Part shown: in pieces, positions 1-8,863 of the stretch
Layout of the letters: each line of letters begins with the position of its first letter
Position numbering within the stretch: the stretch's first letter is position 1
Assembly: GCA_964579765.1 (NCBI GenBank)
Contig: CAZOIK010000115.1
Location: 1 to 19,949 of the forward strand
Length of the DNA stretch: 19,949 nucleotides
Source: DATNBT01 sp964579765
GTDB taxonomy: Bacteria > Acidobacteriota > Vicinamibacteria > Vicinamibacterales > CAVVIG01
Reading direction: 5' to 3'
Notes under the pieces: model-generated
What the model saw: only the letters and a program-made list of their open reading frames with translations
Databases searched by the model: none
What the model was told of the DNA's origin: nothing
Position numbers and translations under genes: made by a program

Positions 1-224
1 CTGAGCGTGATGTAGAGAATCGGCTCGGCGTGCACGTGAAACCACGACTGGTCGCCCGGCGGAATCTGCCCCTCGAGAATCTTGGTCGTCCCGTAGGCGA
101 AGAGCATCCGGTGATGCGGTTCGTGATAGACGGGCACGATCGGACCGTCCGGCCGATCCGCCGGCTCCTGCGCGGAGAGCGCGGCGGCGGCGAGCACAAC
201 GAGCAGAATCGCAAGCTTCTTCAT
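1..224 (-). CDS. Secreted cupin-like protein, 3' end beyond window
   Basis: The reading frame opens at ATG 224 and runs off the left edge without a stop, giving 74 residues. The start is well supported: GAGGTGA lies a few bases upstream. The N-terminus MKKLAILLVVLAAAALSAQ is a clear Sec signal peptide, so the product should be periplasmic or secreted. The mature part begins with a HEPHHRMLF stretch, then ILEGQIPPGDQSWFHVH, which looks like the first strands of a cupin barrel (a PPG turn followed by HxH metal ligands). The fold assignment is inference from this short stretch; the function is unknown. It lies downstream of the amidase in the same direction, separated by a palindromic repeat. 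Confidence 0.75.
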   Translation of the reverse strand, partial: MKKLAILLVVLAAAALSAQEPADRPDGPIVPVYHEPHHRMLFAYGTTKILEGQIPPGDQSWFHVHAEPILYITL

Positions 225-234
225 ACTTCACCTC

Positions 235-259
235 GCCGGGCCTGAAAGGCCCGGCCTAC
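235..259. repeat. REP-like palindrome (copy 1) with CTAC flank
   Basis: Perfect 9-bp inverted repeat, GCCGGGCCT (235-243) and AGGCCCGGC (247-255), around a GAA loop and followed by CTAC at 256-259. The same plan (stem, TTC/GAA centre, GTAG/CTAC flank) recurs at 3423, 15321 and 15353. It fills the gap between the amidase and the cupin-like gene, and its CTA provides the amidase stop codon (TAG on the minus strand). Confidence 0.8.
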
Positions 260-1644
260 GTACGCCCACTTTCCTGCTCCACAGCGTATGCGATCTCGAG
301 GACGCCGCGATCGTTGCCTCGTCGTCCCACGAGTTGCATGCCGACCGGCAGTCCCTCGGGCGTCGTGCCCGCCGGCACCGAGGCCCCCGGGCAGCGCGTC
401 GGGCTGATCCAGTAGGCCGACTTCATCCACGCGCAGTAGTGCTCCATCGGCACGCCCTCGATCTCGTGCGGCCAGTCGAGCGCGGCGTCGAACGGCGGCA
501 CCTGGTTCACGGCGCAGACCAGAACATCGTGACGGTCGAAGAACGCGTCCACCCGCGCGAGCAGTCGTCGATGCCGCGCGGCCGCCTCGGCGAGTTGCGC
601 GTCGGTCACGCGAGCGCCGCGCTCGATTTCCTCCACGGCCTCGGGCTTCATCTCGTGGCGATGGCCGTTCAGCAGACCGCCGAGATTCACGAACGATCGC
701 CGCCGGCGAACCGTCAGGAAGATCTCGTCGGCGTCGGCGAGATCCGGCCCAACGTCTTCGACGACGCCTCCAAGATGCTCGAATGAACGCCGCCGGCGGT
801 CGAGCGCGGCGCGCACTCGCGGATCGAGCGGCAGGCCGCCGAGATCGGGGCACCACGCAATCCGGACACCGGCGAGATCGCGGCCAAGCGCGCGCGGCTC
901 CTGCTGCCCGAGCATCGCGCTCAACAGAAACGCCACGTCGCTGACCGTGCGCGCCATCGGGCCTTTCACGTTCAGGCCCAGCCAGTCGGGTTCTCCGAGC
1001 GCCGGCGCGATGCCCGCGCTCGGCCGCAGCGCGACGACGCCGTTGAAGTTGGCGGGATTACGCAGCGATCCGCCAAGGTCGCTGCCGTCGGCGAGCGGCA
1101 GCATGCCGGCGGCGAGCGCCGCGCCCGCGCCCCCGCTCGATCCGCCGGCGCTCTTGGTCGTGTCGTGCGGATTCCTCGTCGTCCCGTAGACGTTGTTGTA
1201 GGTGTGCGAGCCCATGCCGAACTCGGGCACGTTCGTCTTGCCGATGGGAATCACGCCCGCGCGCCGCAGCAGGGCGACGAGCGGCGAATCCTGCGCCGGC
1301 ATGCGATGCCTGAAGATCGGCGAGCCCATCGTGTTCGGAAAGCCGACCGCGTCCTCGAGGTCCTTGAACGCCCACGGCAGCCCGTGCAGCGGCCCGACGT
1401 CCTCGCCGCGCGCCAGTCTCCGATCGGCCTCATCCGCGAGCGCCAGGCACTGCTCGTCCTCCAGCTTCGCGACGATCGCGTTGAGCGCGGGGTTGCACGT
1501 GCGAATTCGCGCGAGGTGATCGGCCATCACCTCGCGGGCGGAGATCGCGCGGGCGCGGATTGCGCGCGCGAGTGCCTGCGCCGAGGCTCCTGCCGCGGAC
1601 GTGAAGGTCTGCGCTACTTGGCCTTTTTCTTCCACAGCTCCCAC
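256..1644 (-). CDS. Amidase-signature family hydrolase
   Basis: 462 residues, normal for this family, which hydrolyses carboxylic amides through a Ser-cisSer-Lys triad. All three are visible: Lys94 in WAFKDLED, cis-Ser169 in SAGGSSGGAG and nucleophile Ser193 in GGSLRNPA; the 24-residue spacing between the serines equals that of fatty acid amide hydrolase. The C-terminal ASVPAGTTPEGLPVGMQLVG stretch is also typical. No signal peptide, so probably cytoplasmic. The substrate cannot be told from sequence. The ATG at 1644 overlaps the upstream aldolase gene by 31 bp; a GTG three codons in is an alternative start, still within the overlap. The TAG stop lies in the flank of a palindromic repeat, so the last residues may be repeat-derived. 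Probably translated from the same mRNA as the three upstream genes. Confidence 0.93.
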   Translation of the reverse strand: MGAVEEKGQVAQTFTSAAGASAQALARAIRARAISAREVMADHLARIRTCNPALNAIVAKLEDEQCLALADEADRRLARGEDVGPLHGLPWAFKDLEDAVGFPNTMGSPIFRHRMPAQDSPLVALLRRAGVIPIGKTNVPEFGMGSHTYNNVYGTTRNPHDTTKSAGGSSGGAGAALAAGMLPLADGSDLGGSLRNPANFNGVVALRPSAGIAPALGEPDWLGLNVKGPMARTVSDVAFLLSAMLGQQEPRALGRDLAGVRIAWCPDLGGLPLDPRVRAALDRRRRSFEHLGGVVEDVGPDLADADEIFLTVRRRRSFVNLGGLLNGHRHEMKPEAVEEIERGARVTDAQLAEAAARHRRLLARVDAFFDRHDVLVCAVNQVPPFDAALDWPHEIEGVPMEHYCAWMKSAYWISPTRCPGASVPAGTTPEGLPVGMQLVGRRGNDRGVLEIAYAVEQESGRT

Positions 1645-2381
1645 GCGCGCGAGTAGTTGTCCGACGCCTCGTACTTGCGCGCCTCCTCGGGGCTGACCTC
1701 GGTGATCGGCCCGCCGAGCTCGACGGCCTGCAGCTGGATGCGCGCGTTGAGGTCGAGATAGATTGCCCGGCCGACGACGTTCGGGATGGTGTCGGCGACG
1801 ACCACGGCGCCGTGGCCGCGCATGAGCACCGCGGGCTTGTCGGCCAGCACCTTCGCGAGCGCGCGGCCGAGCGCCGGGGTCTCCACCAGCATGTTCGTCA
1901 TGCCCGCCGCGTCGCGGATGTCGAAGACCGGCACGCCGGCGGCGAGAAACGCGCTCTGGTGGTACATCGGCCGCAGCGGTTTCTTCGTGACGCCGAACGG
2001 AATCAGCGACGGGGTGTGGCAGTGGACGATGGCGTTGACGTCGCGGCGCGCCCGATAGATCTCGCTGTGGATGAAGCGCTCGAGGTACGACCGCTGTCCC
2101 TTCGCGTCAACCGGCTCGCCGTCGATGCCGTACTCGAGGATGTCGGCCGCGGCGACCGACTCCGGCGCGAGCGATCGCGACAGGAAGAACCGCGCCGGAT
2201 TCTGCGGCGAGCCGACGCTGACGTGGCCGTAGCCGTCGAGGATGTTCTCGGTCGCGAGGACGTGGTTGGCGGCGACGAGATCGTCCGTCAGGCTCTCGAG
2301 ACCCGCCGGCGCGGCGTAGAGGCTGCGCATCGGCGCGGCGAGCGTCAGCGCGCCCAGCGAGAGAAAGTCGCGGCGGTTCAT
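1614..2381 (-). CDS. Class II aldolase/adducin family protein, Tat-exported
   Basis: 255 residues. The N-terminus MNRRDFLSLGALTLAAP is a twin-arginine signal, so the folded, metal-loaded protein is predicted to be exported. The rest is a class II aldolase/adducin domain with the expected zinc site: Glu101 (YLERFIHSE), His120 and His122 (VHCHTP) and His190 (RGHGA). The 19-residue Glu-to-His spacing equals that of L-fuculose-phosphate aldolase. Known members cleave sugar phosphates or decarboxylate; a periplasmic member is unlikely to act on sugar phosphates, so the reaction is open. The start is secure: GGAGGTGTT precedes ATG 2381, which overlaps the DUF952 stop as ATGA. It is in a run with DUF952 and the amidase. 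Confidence 0.92.
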   Translation of the reverse strand: MNRRDFLSLGALTLAAPMRSLYAAPAGLESLTDDLVAANHVLATENILDGYGHVSVGSPQNPARFFLSRSLAPESVAAADILEYGIDGEPVDAKGQRSYLERFIHSEIYRARRDVNAIVHCHTPSLIPFGVTKKPLRPMYHQSAFLAAGVPVFDIRDAAGMTNMLVETPALGRALAKVLADKPAVLMRGHGAVVVADTIPNVVGRAIYLDLNARIQLQAVELGGPITEVSPEEARKYEASDNYSRAWELWKKKAK

Positions 2382-2716
2382 AACACCTCCGGTTTCATGA
2401 AGGTTCCGTCGGGCGCGCGGGCGATGTCGCGCACGGCGACGATCGCGTCACGGTTGAGCGGTCCGTAGAGGTGCGGAAACACCTGCGCCGGATCGTCGTA
2501 CCGGATCGGCGACGTCACGCGGTCCTGGTCGATGTACAGGACGACCCAGGGCTCGGAGCTGGTCTTGTAGTACTTCGTCAGCGTGATCGACACCGCCTCG
2601 CGGCCCTCGGTCGTGTGGATGAAGCCCTCGCGCGCGAACGGCTCGGGCACGTACGGGCGCGACGGATCGAGCGCGTCGAAATACCGCTTCGGCGTGCCGT
2701 GATACGCGAGCCTCAC
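2378..2716 (-). CDS. DUF952 family protein
   Basis: 112 residues from a GTG at 2716 that overlaps the stop of the VOC gene (GTGA, 4 bp), which decides the start: the frame is open far upstream, but family similarity begins exactly here with VRLAYHGTP. DUF952 landmarks are present: YHGT at the N-terminus, EGFIHTTE near residue 30, an extended WVVLYID strand and FPHLYGPLN. From memory, the family is placed with ADP-ribosyltransferase-like folds; its biochemical role is unknown. The length is normal. It is cytoplasmic by sequence, although its neighbours on both sides appear exported. Overlaps of 4 bp on both ends imply translational coupling. Confidence 0.9.
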   Translation of the reverse strand: MRLAYHGTPKRYFDALDPSRPYVPEPFAREGFIHTTEGREAVSITLTKYYKTSSEPWVVLYIDQDRVTSPIRYDDPAQVFPHLYGPLNRDAIVAVRDIARAPDGTFMKPEVL

Positions 2717-3411
2717 GACCGCAACTCGACGCGCCCCTTCGGCGACTGAAACGTCGCGATGATCGCCGGCGTCGGCCCGCGCGAGACGATCAGATCCAGG
2801 CCGAGCTGCTTCAGCATCGCCTGGACGCGGGCGGCATCCGGATGCTCGGCGCGCAGCCCGACGAGTCTCACTCCCTTGGCCGCTGTCGCCGACGGATGCG
2901 GCGAGGATCCCCAGTCGATGAAGTACGGCACGAGCCGATCCGCGAGCACGACGCGCGGGTCGGTATACGTCCAGGCCAGCACGACGCCGTCGGGACGTTT
3001 GCGGCTGCCCGGGATGACGGCGCCGAGGTCGATCCCGTGCGCTTTCGCGTCGGCGGCGAATTGAACGAGCGACATGCCTTTCGCCACCCACGTCGCGAGC
3101 CGCGGCGCCGTGATCGCGTCGATGCCGAACCGGTGTCCACCCTTCGGCGCGGGCTGCGCGGGGTCGGGCCCGATGATCTCGAAATACGAGCTCGTGCCGA
3201 GCGCGATGAGCGCGTTCCGCGTGCCTTCGCCGGGATGCTGACCGCCGGGCGTCGCGCGGACGCCGAACAGCCGTTCGGCCGTGTCGATGCCGAGCTGGAG
3301 ATCCGGCGTCGCGAACACGAGGTGATCGACCTGCGCGAGCACGCGATCAGCCGCCGCGCGCGGCGCGGCAACCACAGCCATCGCGAGCAGGACACCGGCA
3401 CAGCGTGTCAT
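2713..3411 (-). CDS. Secreted glyoxalase-like (VOC) domain protein
   Basis: 232 residues from ATG 3411. The first 22 residues (MTRCAGVLLAMAVVAAPRAAA) form a signal peptide, and the next segment VLAQVDHLVFATPDLQLGID is the first beta-alpha module of a VOC/glyoxalase-like domain, followed by GTRNALIALGTSSYFEIIGP, the usual second block. The frame stays open another 99 codons upstream, but that stretch crosses the intergenic palindrome and has no family similarity, so the inner start is preferred. There is no Shine-Dalgarno; instead TACAAT lies 8 nt before the ATG, suggesting a leaderless transcript. It heads the run DUF952-aldolase-amidase. The VOC superfamily covers lyases, isomerases and dioxygenases; the reaction is not predictable here. 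Confidence 0.87.
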   Translation of the reverse strand: MTRCAGVLLAMAVVAAPRAAADRVLAQVDHLVFATPDLQLGIDTAERLFGVRATPGGQHPGEGTRNALIALGTSSYFEIIGPDPAQPAPKGGHRFGIDAITAPRLATWVAKGMSLVQFAADAKAHGIDLGAVIPGSRKRPDGVVLAWTYTDPRVVLADRLVPYFIDWGSSPHPSATAAKGVRLVGLRAEHPDAARVQAMLKQLGLDLIVSRGPTPAIIATFQSPKGRVELRS

Positions 3412-3419
3412 GGCGGGTG

Positions 3420-3425
3420 ATTGTA
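3420..3425 (-). promoter_or_regulatory. Candidate -10 element of the VOC-DUF952-aldolase-amidase run
   Basis: TACAAT on the minus strand ends 8 nt before ATG 3411. Its first bases come from the GCTACA edge of palindromic repeat copy 2. The spacing fits transcription starting at or next to the ATG, and the gene has no Shine-Dalgarno. No convincing -35 box was seen. Confidence 0.35.
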
Positions 3426-3447
3426 GCGCGGGCCTTTCAAACCCGCG
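3423..3447. repeat. REP-like palindrome (copy 2) with GTAG flank
   Basis: GTAG (3423-3426) followed by CGCGGG (3427-3432), a CCTTTCAAA centre and CCCGCG (3442-3447). It lies in the 94-bp divergent gap between the VOC and CapA-like genes. The stem differs in detail from copies 1 and 3, but the GTAG flank and TTTCA centre are kept. Confidence 0.75.
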
Positions 3448-3505
3448 TCGTTTCTTGAGCGCCGCCCCAGCCGTTCGATTCTGAGGTAGATTTCCCACGA
3501 CAGCA

Positions 3506-4684
3506 ATGAGGACATCAGGCCGCGGCCCCGCCGTCCCTGCGATTGCGCTCGGGCTGGTCCTGGCCGCGGGCGCCTCGCTTCGGTCGCAATCCCGCGCATT
3601 CCGCATCACGCTGACCGGACAATCGATGATCCGGTCCGACATCCGCGAGCACACGCCGTCCATCGTCTCGACGGTCGCCCCGCTTCTGAAGGGCGACGTC
3701 GTCTTCACGAACTTCGAGGCGACGGTCGTCGAACAGGATCAGTCGCGGCGCGACGGCCGGTTCCTCTCGCCGCCCAGCGCGCTCGACGCGCTGAAGGCCC
3801 TGGGCTTCAACCTGCTCGCGTTGTCGAACAACCACTCATGGGATCTCAAGGTCGCCGGCATCCAGAACACCCTGCGAGCCGTCGATCGCCTCAACCTCGC
3901 GCACGCGGGCACCGGCAACACGCTCGACGAAGCCGCCGGGCCCGGCTACCTGCGCACGCCGAAGGGCACGGTCGCGCTCGTCGCGATGGCGTCAGGCTAC
4001 GTGCCGGAGGGCGGCGCGGCGACGGCGACACGGCCCGGCGTCAACGAGCTGCGGGTGGACGCCGGCAAGACGCCCAACAGGGAGGACGCGCAGCGCATCC
4101 TCCGGAGCATTCGAGACGCCAGGACGCGCGCCGATCTCGTCATCGTCTACCAACACAATCACGTGTTCGACAAGCCGTTCGGGACGATCATGTCGGAAGA
4201 ACTGCCCGAGCGCCTGGCGCCGCCGGCGTGGCTGACGGCGTGGGCGCACGACGAGGTCGAGGCCGGCGCCGACGTCGTCGTCATGCACGGCGCGCCGCTG
4301 CTGCACGGCGTCGAGATCTATCGCGGCCGGCCGATTTTCTACGACCTGGGCAACTTCATCTTCCAGTCGCCGCCGACCATCACGATGCTCGACGAGCCGA
4401 TCATCTGGGAAAGCGTCGTCGCGTCAGTCGAATTCGCCGGGAAGAGCCTGGAGTCGGTGACGTTCCGTCCGGTTGCGATGAACAAGATCGGGGAAGGACA
4501 ACCCGACGCGCACGACCCCTACGCCAACAATCTCTTCCTCCAGACGCGCGGCCTGCCGACGCCTGCGACAGGCGAGCAGGCGCGCTACATCCTCGAGCGG
4601 CTGGCGAACGCGTCCAGGCCCTTCGGCACCACTCTCGCCATCGCCGGCGAAACCGCGCAGATCCACCTGACGCACAGCAACTGA
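3506..4684 (+). CDS. Secreted CapA/PgsA-family (capsule-type metallophosphatase fold) protein
   Basis: 392 residues with an N-terminal hydrophobic segment (about 9-27), so exported. CapA-family blocks occur in order: GQSM (38-41), GDVVFTNFEATVV (63-75), LSNNHSWDLKVAGIQNTL (106-123), AHAGTG (132-137), DLVIVYQHNHVF (210-221) and GADVVVMHGAP to YDLGNFIF (254-286). The family resembles metallophosphatases and is known for poly-gamma-glutamate capsule synthesis or export. Two metal-site motifs are unusual: the early GD is GQ here, and the usual GHHPH is MHGAP. It may be a variant or inactive form. No other capsule genes (CapB, CapC) are nearby, so a capsule role is not supported by context. ATG 3506 has no good ribosome site; TAGATT lies 13 nt upstream. 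Confidence 0.88.
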   Translation: MRTSGRGPAVPAIALGLVLAAGASLRSQSRAFRITLTGQSMIRSDIREHTPSIVSTVAPLLKGDVVFTNFEATVVEQDQSRRDGRFLSPPSALDALKALGFNLLALSNNHSWDLKVAGIQNTLRAVDRLNLAHAGTGNTLDEAAGPGYLRTPKGTVALVAMASGYVPEGGAATATRPGVNELRVDAGKTPNREDAQRILRSIRDARTRADLVIVYQHNHVFDKPFGTIMSEELPERLAPPAWLTAWAHDEVEAGADVVVMHGAPLLHGVEIYRGRPIFYDLGNFIFQSPPTITMLDEPIIWESVVASVEFAGKSLESVTFRPVAMNKIGEGQPDAHDPYANNLFLQTRGLPTPATGEQARYILERLANASRPFGTTLAIAGETAQIHLTHSN

Positions 4685-4726
4685 GGCCTATGCCCGCGGC
4701 CGGGAAGCGCCGATAGGACGGTGGTA

Positions 4727-6355
4727 GTGTCCATCTTCCGGCCGCTCTCCCGGGGCATCACCCAGCCGATCTCCCTGTTCGTGCTCGTCGCCTGGGCCGG
4801 CGTCATGGCGCTGCTCGTCAGGCACTCGTACCTCGAAGCCTCGGCGAACCTCGCCACCGATCTCGCGCGGTACGGATCAAGCGCGACGTGGCGAGGGGTG
4901 TACTACCGCGGCGAGAAGATCGGATTCACCGTCAACCAGACCGTCCCGACGGCCACAGGTTTCGATCTCGAGGAAGACGGACGCCTGCAGATGTCGCTCC
5001 TCGGCGCGACCACGGCCGCCACCGTCCGCACGACCGCGCATGTCGATGCCGACTTCAACCTGCGGGCGTTCGAGTTCTCGCTCGATCCGGGCACCGGGCC
5101 GATTGAAGTGGATGGGACGATTGGCGGCCCTGAACGGGCCGCCCTGCATCTGACGGTGAAAACGGCCAGCGGCACGCGGACGGAGGATCGCGTTCTCGAC
5201 GAACCGCCGGCGCTCTCGCTCAACCTGTCGCGGCGCCTGGCGGACGGCGGCCTCGTGCCGGGCGCGCGCCACCATTGGACGGTCTTCGACCCGGCGACGA
5301 TGCACAACGCGCCGGTGACGATCGACGTCGGCAAGCGCGAGTTCGTCAGCGGACCCGGGCGGCCGATTCCCGCGTTCCGCGTCGAGATGGAGTATTCCGG
5401 GCTGCGGACGACGTCGTGGGTCACCGACACGGGCGAAGTCGTGCGTGAAGAGAGCCCGCTCGGGCTCATCACCGTCCGCGAGTCGGCCGATCGCGCGCGC
5501 GCGTTGGCGGTGCCGATCAAAGTCCAGACCGACATGTACGACGAGGCGGCGATCGTGCCGGTGACGAACGAGCGCATCGACGAGCCGCGCGACGTACGGC
5601 GGCTGCGCGTGCGGCTCGACGGCGTGGATCTGTCGTCGTTCGATCTGGACGGCGTCTGGCAGGCCGAAACGCCCGACGCGACCGGAGGCGGCGTCGTCCT
5701 CGACATCCGCGACCCGCGAACGCTCAAGGCCGAGCGCGCCGACGCGGACGCGCGCCAGTATCTTCGGCCCGAGCCGCTGATCGAGAGCGACGACCCCGCG
5801 ATCGTCGCCGAAGCGAAGCGCGCCGTCGGCGACGTCACCGATCGCCGTGCGCAGGCCGAACGCCTGACGCGCTACGTCAACGGCCTGCTCGACAAGAAGC
5901 CCACGGTCAGCATCCCGTCCGCGCGCGAAGTGCTGCGGACCAAGGTCGGCGACTGCAACGAGCACACGGCGCTCTTCGTCGCGATGGCGCGCGCCGTCGG
6001 CATCCCGGCGCGCATCGACGTCGGGCTCGTCTTCGTGCACGGCGCCTTCTATTACCACGCGTGGCCGGAGGTGTACCTCGACGAGGGCGCGAAGGGCGGG
6101 CTGTGGCTCCCCGTCGATCCGACGCTCAACGAGTTTCCCGCCGACGCGACGCACATCCGCTTCGCGCGCGGCGGCCTCGAGAAGCAGACGGCGATTCTGC
6201 CGCTCATCGGCCGCCTGAAGATGACGGTGCTCGGGCTCGACCTCGCGCCCGGCTCCCGGCGCATCCTCGCCGGCGCCACGGCGGCGCCGGCGGATCTCGG
6301 TGCGCTCGCCATTCCCCTTCCTTCGCGGAAGACGTGCTGCGCGTGCGCGCGATAG
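4727..6355 (+). CDS. Membrane-anchored transglutaminase-like (papain-fold) protein
   Basis: 542 residues from GTG 4727; another GTG at 4721 is in frame, but AGGA at 4715-4718 is well spaced (8 nt) only for 4727. One N-terminal membrane segment (about residues 15-31) anchors a long, presumably periplasmic, mainly beta region (about 50-350), followed by a transglutaminase-like domain. The Cys-His-Asp triad is clear, at 410, 444 and 464: GDCNEHTALF, YYHAWPEVY and PVDPTLNEF. Such bacterial domains act as cysteine proteases or amidases more often than as cross-linkers. The C-terminus ends oddly with a Cys-rich KTCCACAR, perhaps after drift of the stop codon. Only 12 bp separate it from the ABC ATPase, so it is probably part of that transport unit; its substrate is unknown. 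Confidence 0.92.
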   Translation: MSIFRPLSRGITQPISLFVLVAWAGVMALLVRHSYLEASANLATDLARYGSSATWRGVYYRGEKIGFTVNQTVPTATGFDLEEDGRLQMSLLGATTAATVRTTAHVDADFNLRAFEFSLDPGTGPIEVDGTIGGPERAALHLTVKTASGTRTEDRVLDEPPALSLNLSRRLADGGLVPGARHHWTVFDPATMHNAPVTIDVGKREFVSGPGRPIPAFRVEMEYSGLRTTSWVTDTGEVVREESPLGLITVRESADRARALAVPIKVQTDMYDEAAIVPVTNERIDEPRDVRRLRVRLDGVDLSSFDLDGVWQAETPDATGGGVVLDIRDPRTLKAERADADARQYLRPEPLIESDDPAIVAEAKRAVGDVTDRRAQAERLTRYVNGLLDKKPTVSIPSAREVLRTKVGDCNEHTALFVAMARAVGIPARIDVGLVFVHGAFYYHAWPEVYLDEGAKGGLWLPVDPTLNEFPADATHIRFARGGLEKQTAILPLIGRLKMTVLGLDLAPGSRRILAGATAAPADLGALAIPLPSRKTCCACAR

Positions 6356-6367
6356 GCCTCTCTTCCC

Positions 6368-7119
<752 letters not shown>

Positions 7120-7120
<1 letters not shown>

Positions 7121-8829
7121 TGGCCCTGCCCCTGCGCGCCGATCGGACGGTGACGTTCCCGTATCTGCTGCTGCCGAGCGTGTGGTCGTCGCGCAACCGC
7201 GCGCGCCGGCGCGAGCGCGGCGATCTGACGCGCGGGCTGATGTTCGGCGCCATCGGCGTCCTCGTCTGCTGGGCGCTGTTCCAGGGATCGTTCTGGCTGA
7301 CGGCGCAGCTCGAGAGCTACGAAGAGCTGGGCGACTACCTGCTGCGCCTCGGTCTCTCGTGGCTGTTCCTCACCTTTCTTTCGTTCCTCGCCTTCAGCGG
7401 CGTCGTCACCACGCTCTCGACGTTCTTTCTGTCCGAGGATCTGCGGCTGCTGCTGACGGCGCCCGTGCCGGTGCGCCGGCTGGTGCACGCGCGCTTCTTC
7501 CGGACGGTCGGACAGGCGTCGTGGATGGTCGTGATCTTCCTCGCGCCCGTGCTGATGGGCGTCGGCCGCGCGCGCTGCGCGGGCCTCGGCTTCTACGCGA
7601 CGGCGGTGCTGACGACGATCCCGTTCGCCGTCCTGCCGGTGGCCGCCGGCTCGCTGGTGACGCTGCTGCTCGTGAACACGTTCCCCGCCAAGCGCGCCCG
7701 CGACATCCTCATGCTGATGGGCCTGCTCTTCGCCGCGAGCATCGTCATCCTGCTGCGGTTCATCAGGCCCGAGCAGCTGATGCGCGTCGAGTCGCTGCCC
7801 GACCTCACGGACTTCTTCTCGACGCTGCAGTCGCCGATCACGCCGATGCTCCCGAGTTTCTGGGCGGGCGAGACGCTGTTCGCGAGCCTGCGCGGGACGT
7901 TCGACTGGCTGCATTTCGCCGCGCTCTGGCTCTCGGCGGGCGCCGCGATCGTCGTCGTGCGGATGGCGAACGAGCGCTGGTACTTCGCGGGCTTCAGCCG
8001 CTCGCAGGAAGCGCCGAAAGCGCGGTTCACCGAGCTGCGCGCGCTCGACTGGATCGTCTCGCTGCTGCCGTGGACGCCGGTCCGCAAGCAGATGCTCGTC
8101 AAAGACCTGAAGATCTTCCTGCGCGACGTCAGCCAGTGGTCGCAGCTCCTGCTGCTGCTCGCGCTGGTGCTCGTCTATCTCTACAACTTCCGCGTCCTCG
8201 ATCTCGAGCGCATCCCGTACATGTCGGGCTTCCTGAAAAACGTCTACGCGTTCGTGAACCTCGGGATGGCGGGCTTCGTGATGGCGACGGTCGCCGTGCG
8301 GTTCGTCTTCCCCGCCGTGTCGGCGGAAGGCGCCGCCTTCTGGATTATCCGCACGTCGCCGATCTCGCTGCGCGACTTCCTGTGGTCGAAATTCTGGACC
8401 GGCCTCGTGCCGGTGCTGGCCCTGACCGAGATGTTGACGATCGCGGGGAACGAGCTGCTCGGGGTCGATCCGTTCCTCAAGGCGATGGCGGCCGTGGCGA
8501 TCGTCTTCATGAGCTTCGCGCTCGTCGGCCTGGCCATCGGCATGGGTGCGCGCTACCCGCGGTTCAGCGCCGACCCGACGCAGGTCGCCGGCTCGTACGG
8601 CGGCGTCGCGTTCATGATCCAGGCGGTGCTGTTCGTCCTGGTGATGATCGTCCTGCTCGGCTGGCCCGCGTCGATCTATCTCTTTCGCCGCGTGCGCCGC
8701 TTCCCGATGCGGACGTCGCAGGAGCTGCTGATGATCGGCTGCTTCGCGTCCGCGGCGATCCTCAGCGTGACGATCTGGCTGACGTCGATGCGATCTGGCG
8801 TCAAGGCGCTTCACAGGCTCAGCGATTGA
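7120..8829 (+). CDS. Large ABC-2-type permease
   Basis: 569 residues from ATG 7120, which shares a base with the ATPase stop; GAGG seven bases upstream supports it. The frame is open further upstream, but that part shadows the ATPase gene. About twelve hydrophobic segments are visible (near 42-60, 80-104, 134-148, 160-187, 196-213, 262-281, 341-356, 376-398, 425-442, 454-476, 495-514, 535-554). A SEDLRLLLTAPVPVRRLVHA block near 105-124 and a similar EGAAFWIIRTSPISLRDFLW block near 403-422 suggest a duplicated half-permease; the linker carries a cytoplasmic loop (about 282-340). It pairs with the preceding ATPase. The substrate is unknown; the transglutaminase-like neighbour suggests a peptide or an envelope protein. 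Confidence 0.92.
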
Positions 8830-8833
8830 CCGG

Positions 8834-8856
8834 GTCCGGCTGAAGCCGGACACTAC
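8834..8856. repeat. Second-type palindrome (copy 5) with CTAC flank
   Basis: Inverted repeat GTCCGGCT (8834-8841) and AGCCGGAC (8844-8851), with a TGAA centre, then ACTAC (8852-8856). The stem sequence differs from the other copies but the TGAA centre and CTAC flank are shared. It fills the gap between the permease and the methyltransferase. Confidence 0.7.
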
Positions 8857-8863
8857 ACCATTC

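Noticed and set aside
30..245. Short plus-strand frame near the left edge
   Set aside because: Opposite strand of the cupin-like gene, which has a signal peptide and a ribosome site.
235..259. Palindrome as an intrinsic terminator
   Set aside because: Strong hairpin but no T-run on either side; kept as a REP-like repeat, although an effect on mRNA ends is possible. The same applies to the copies at 3423, 8834 and 15321.
3412..3708. Upstream extension of the VOC gene
   Set aside because: Crosses the palindromic repeat and the divergent CapA gene; the signal peptide begins at 3411.
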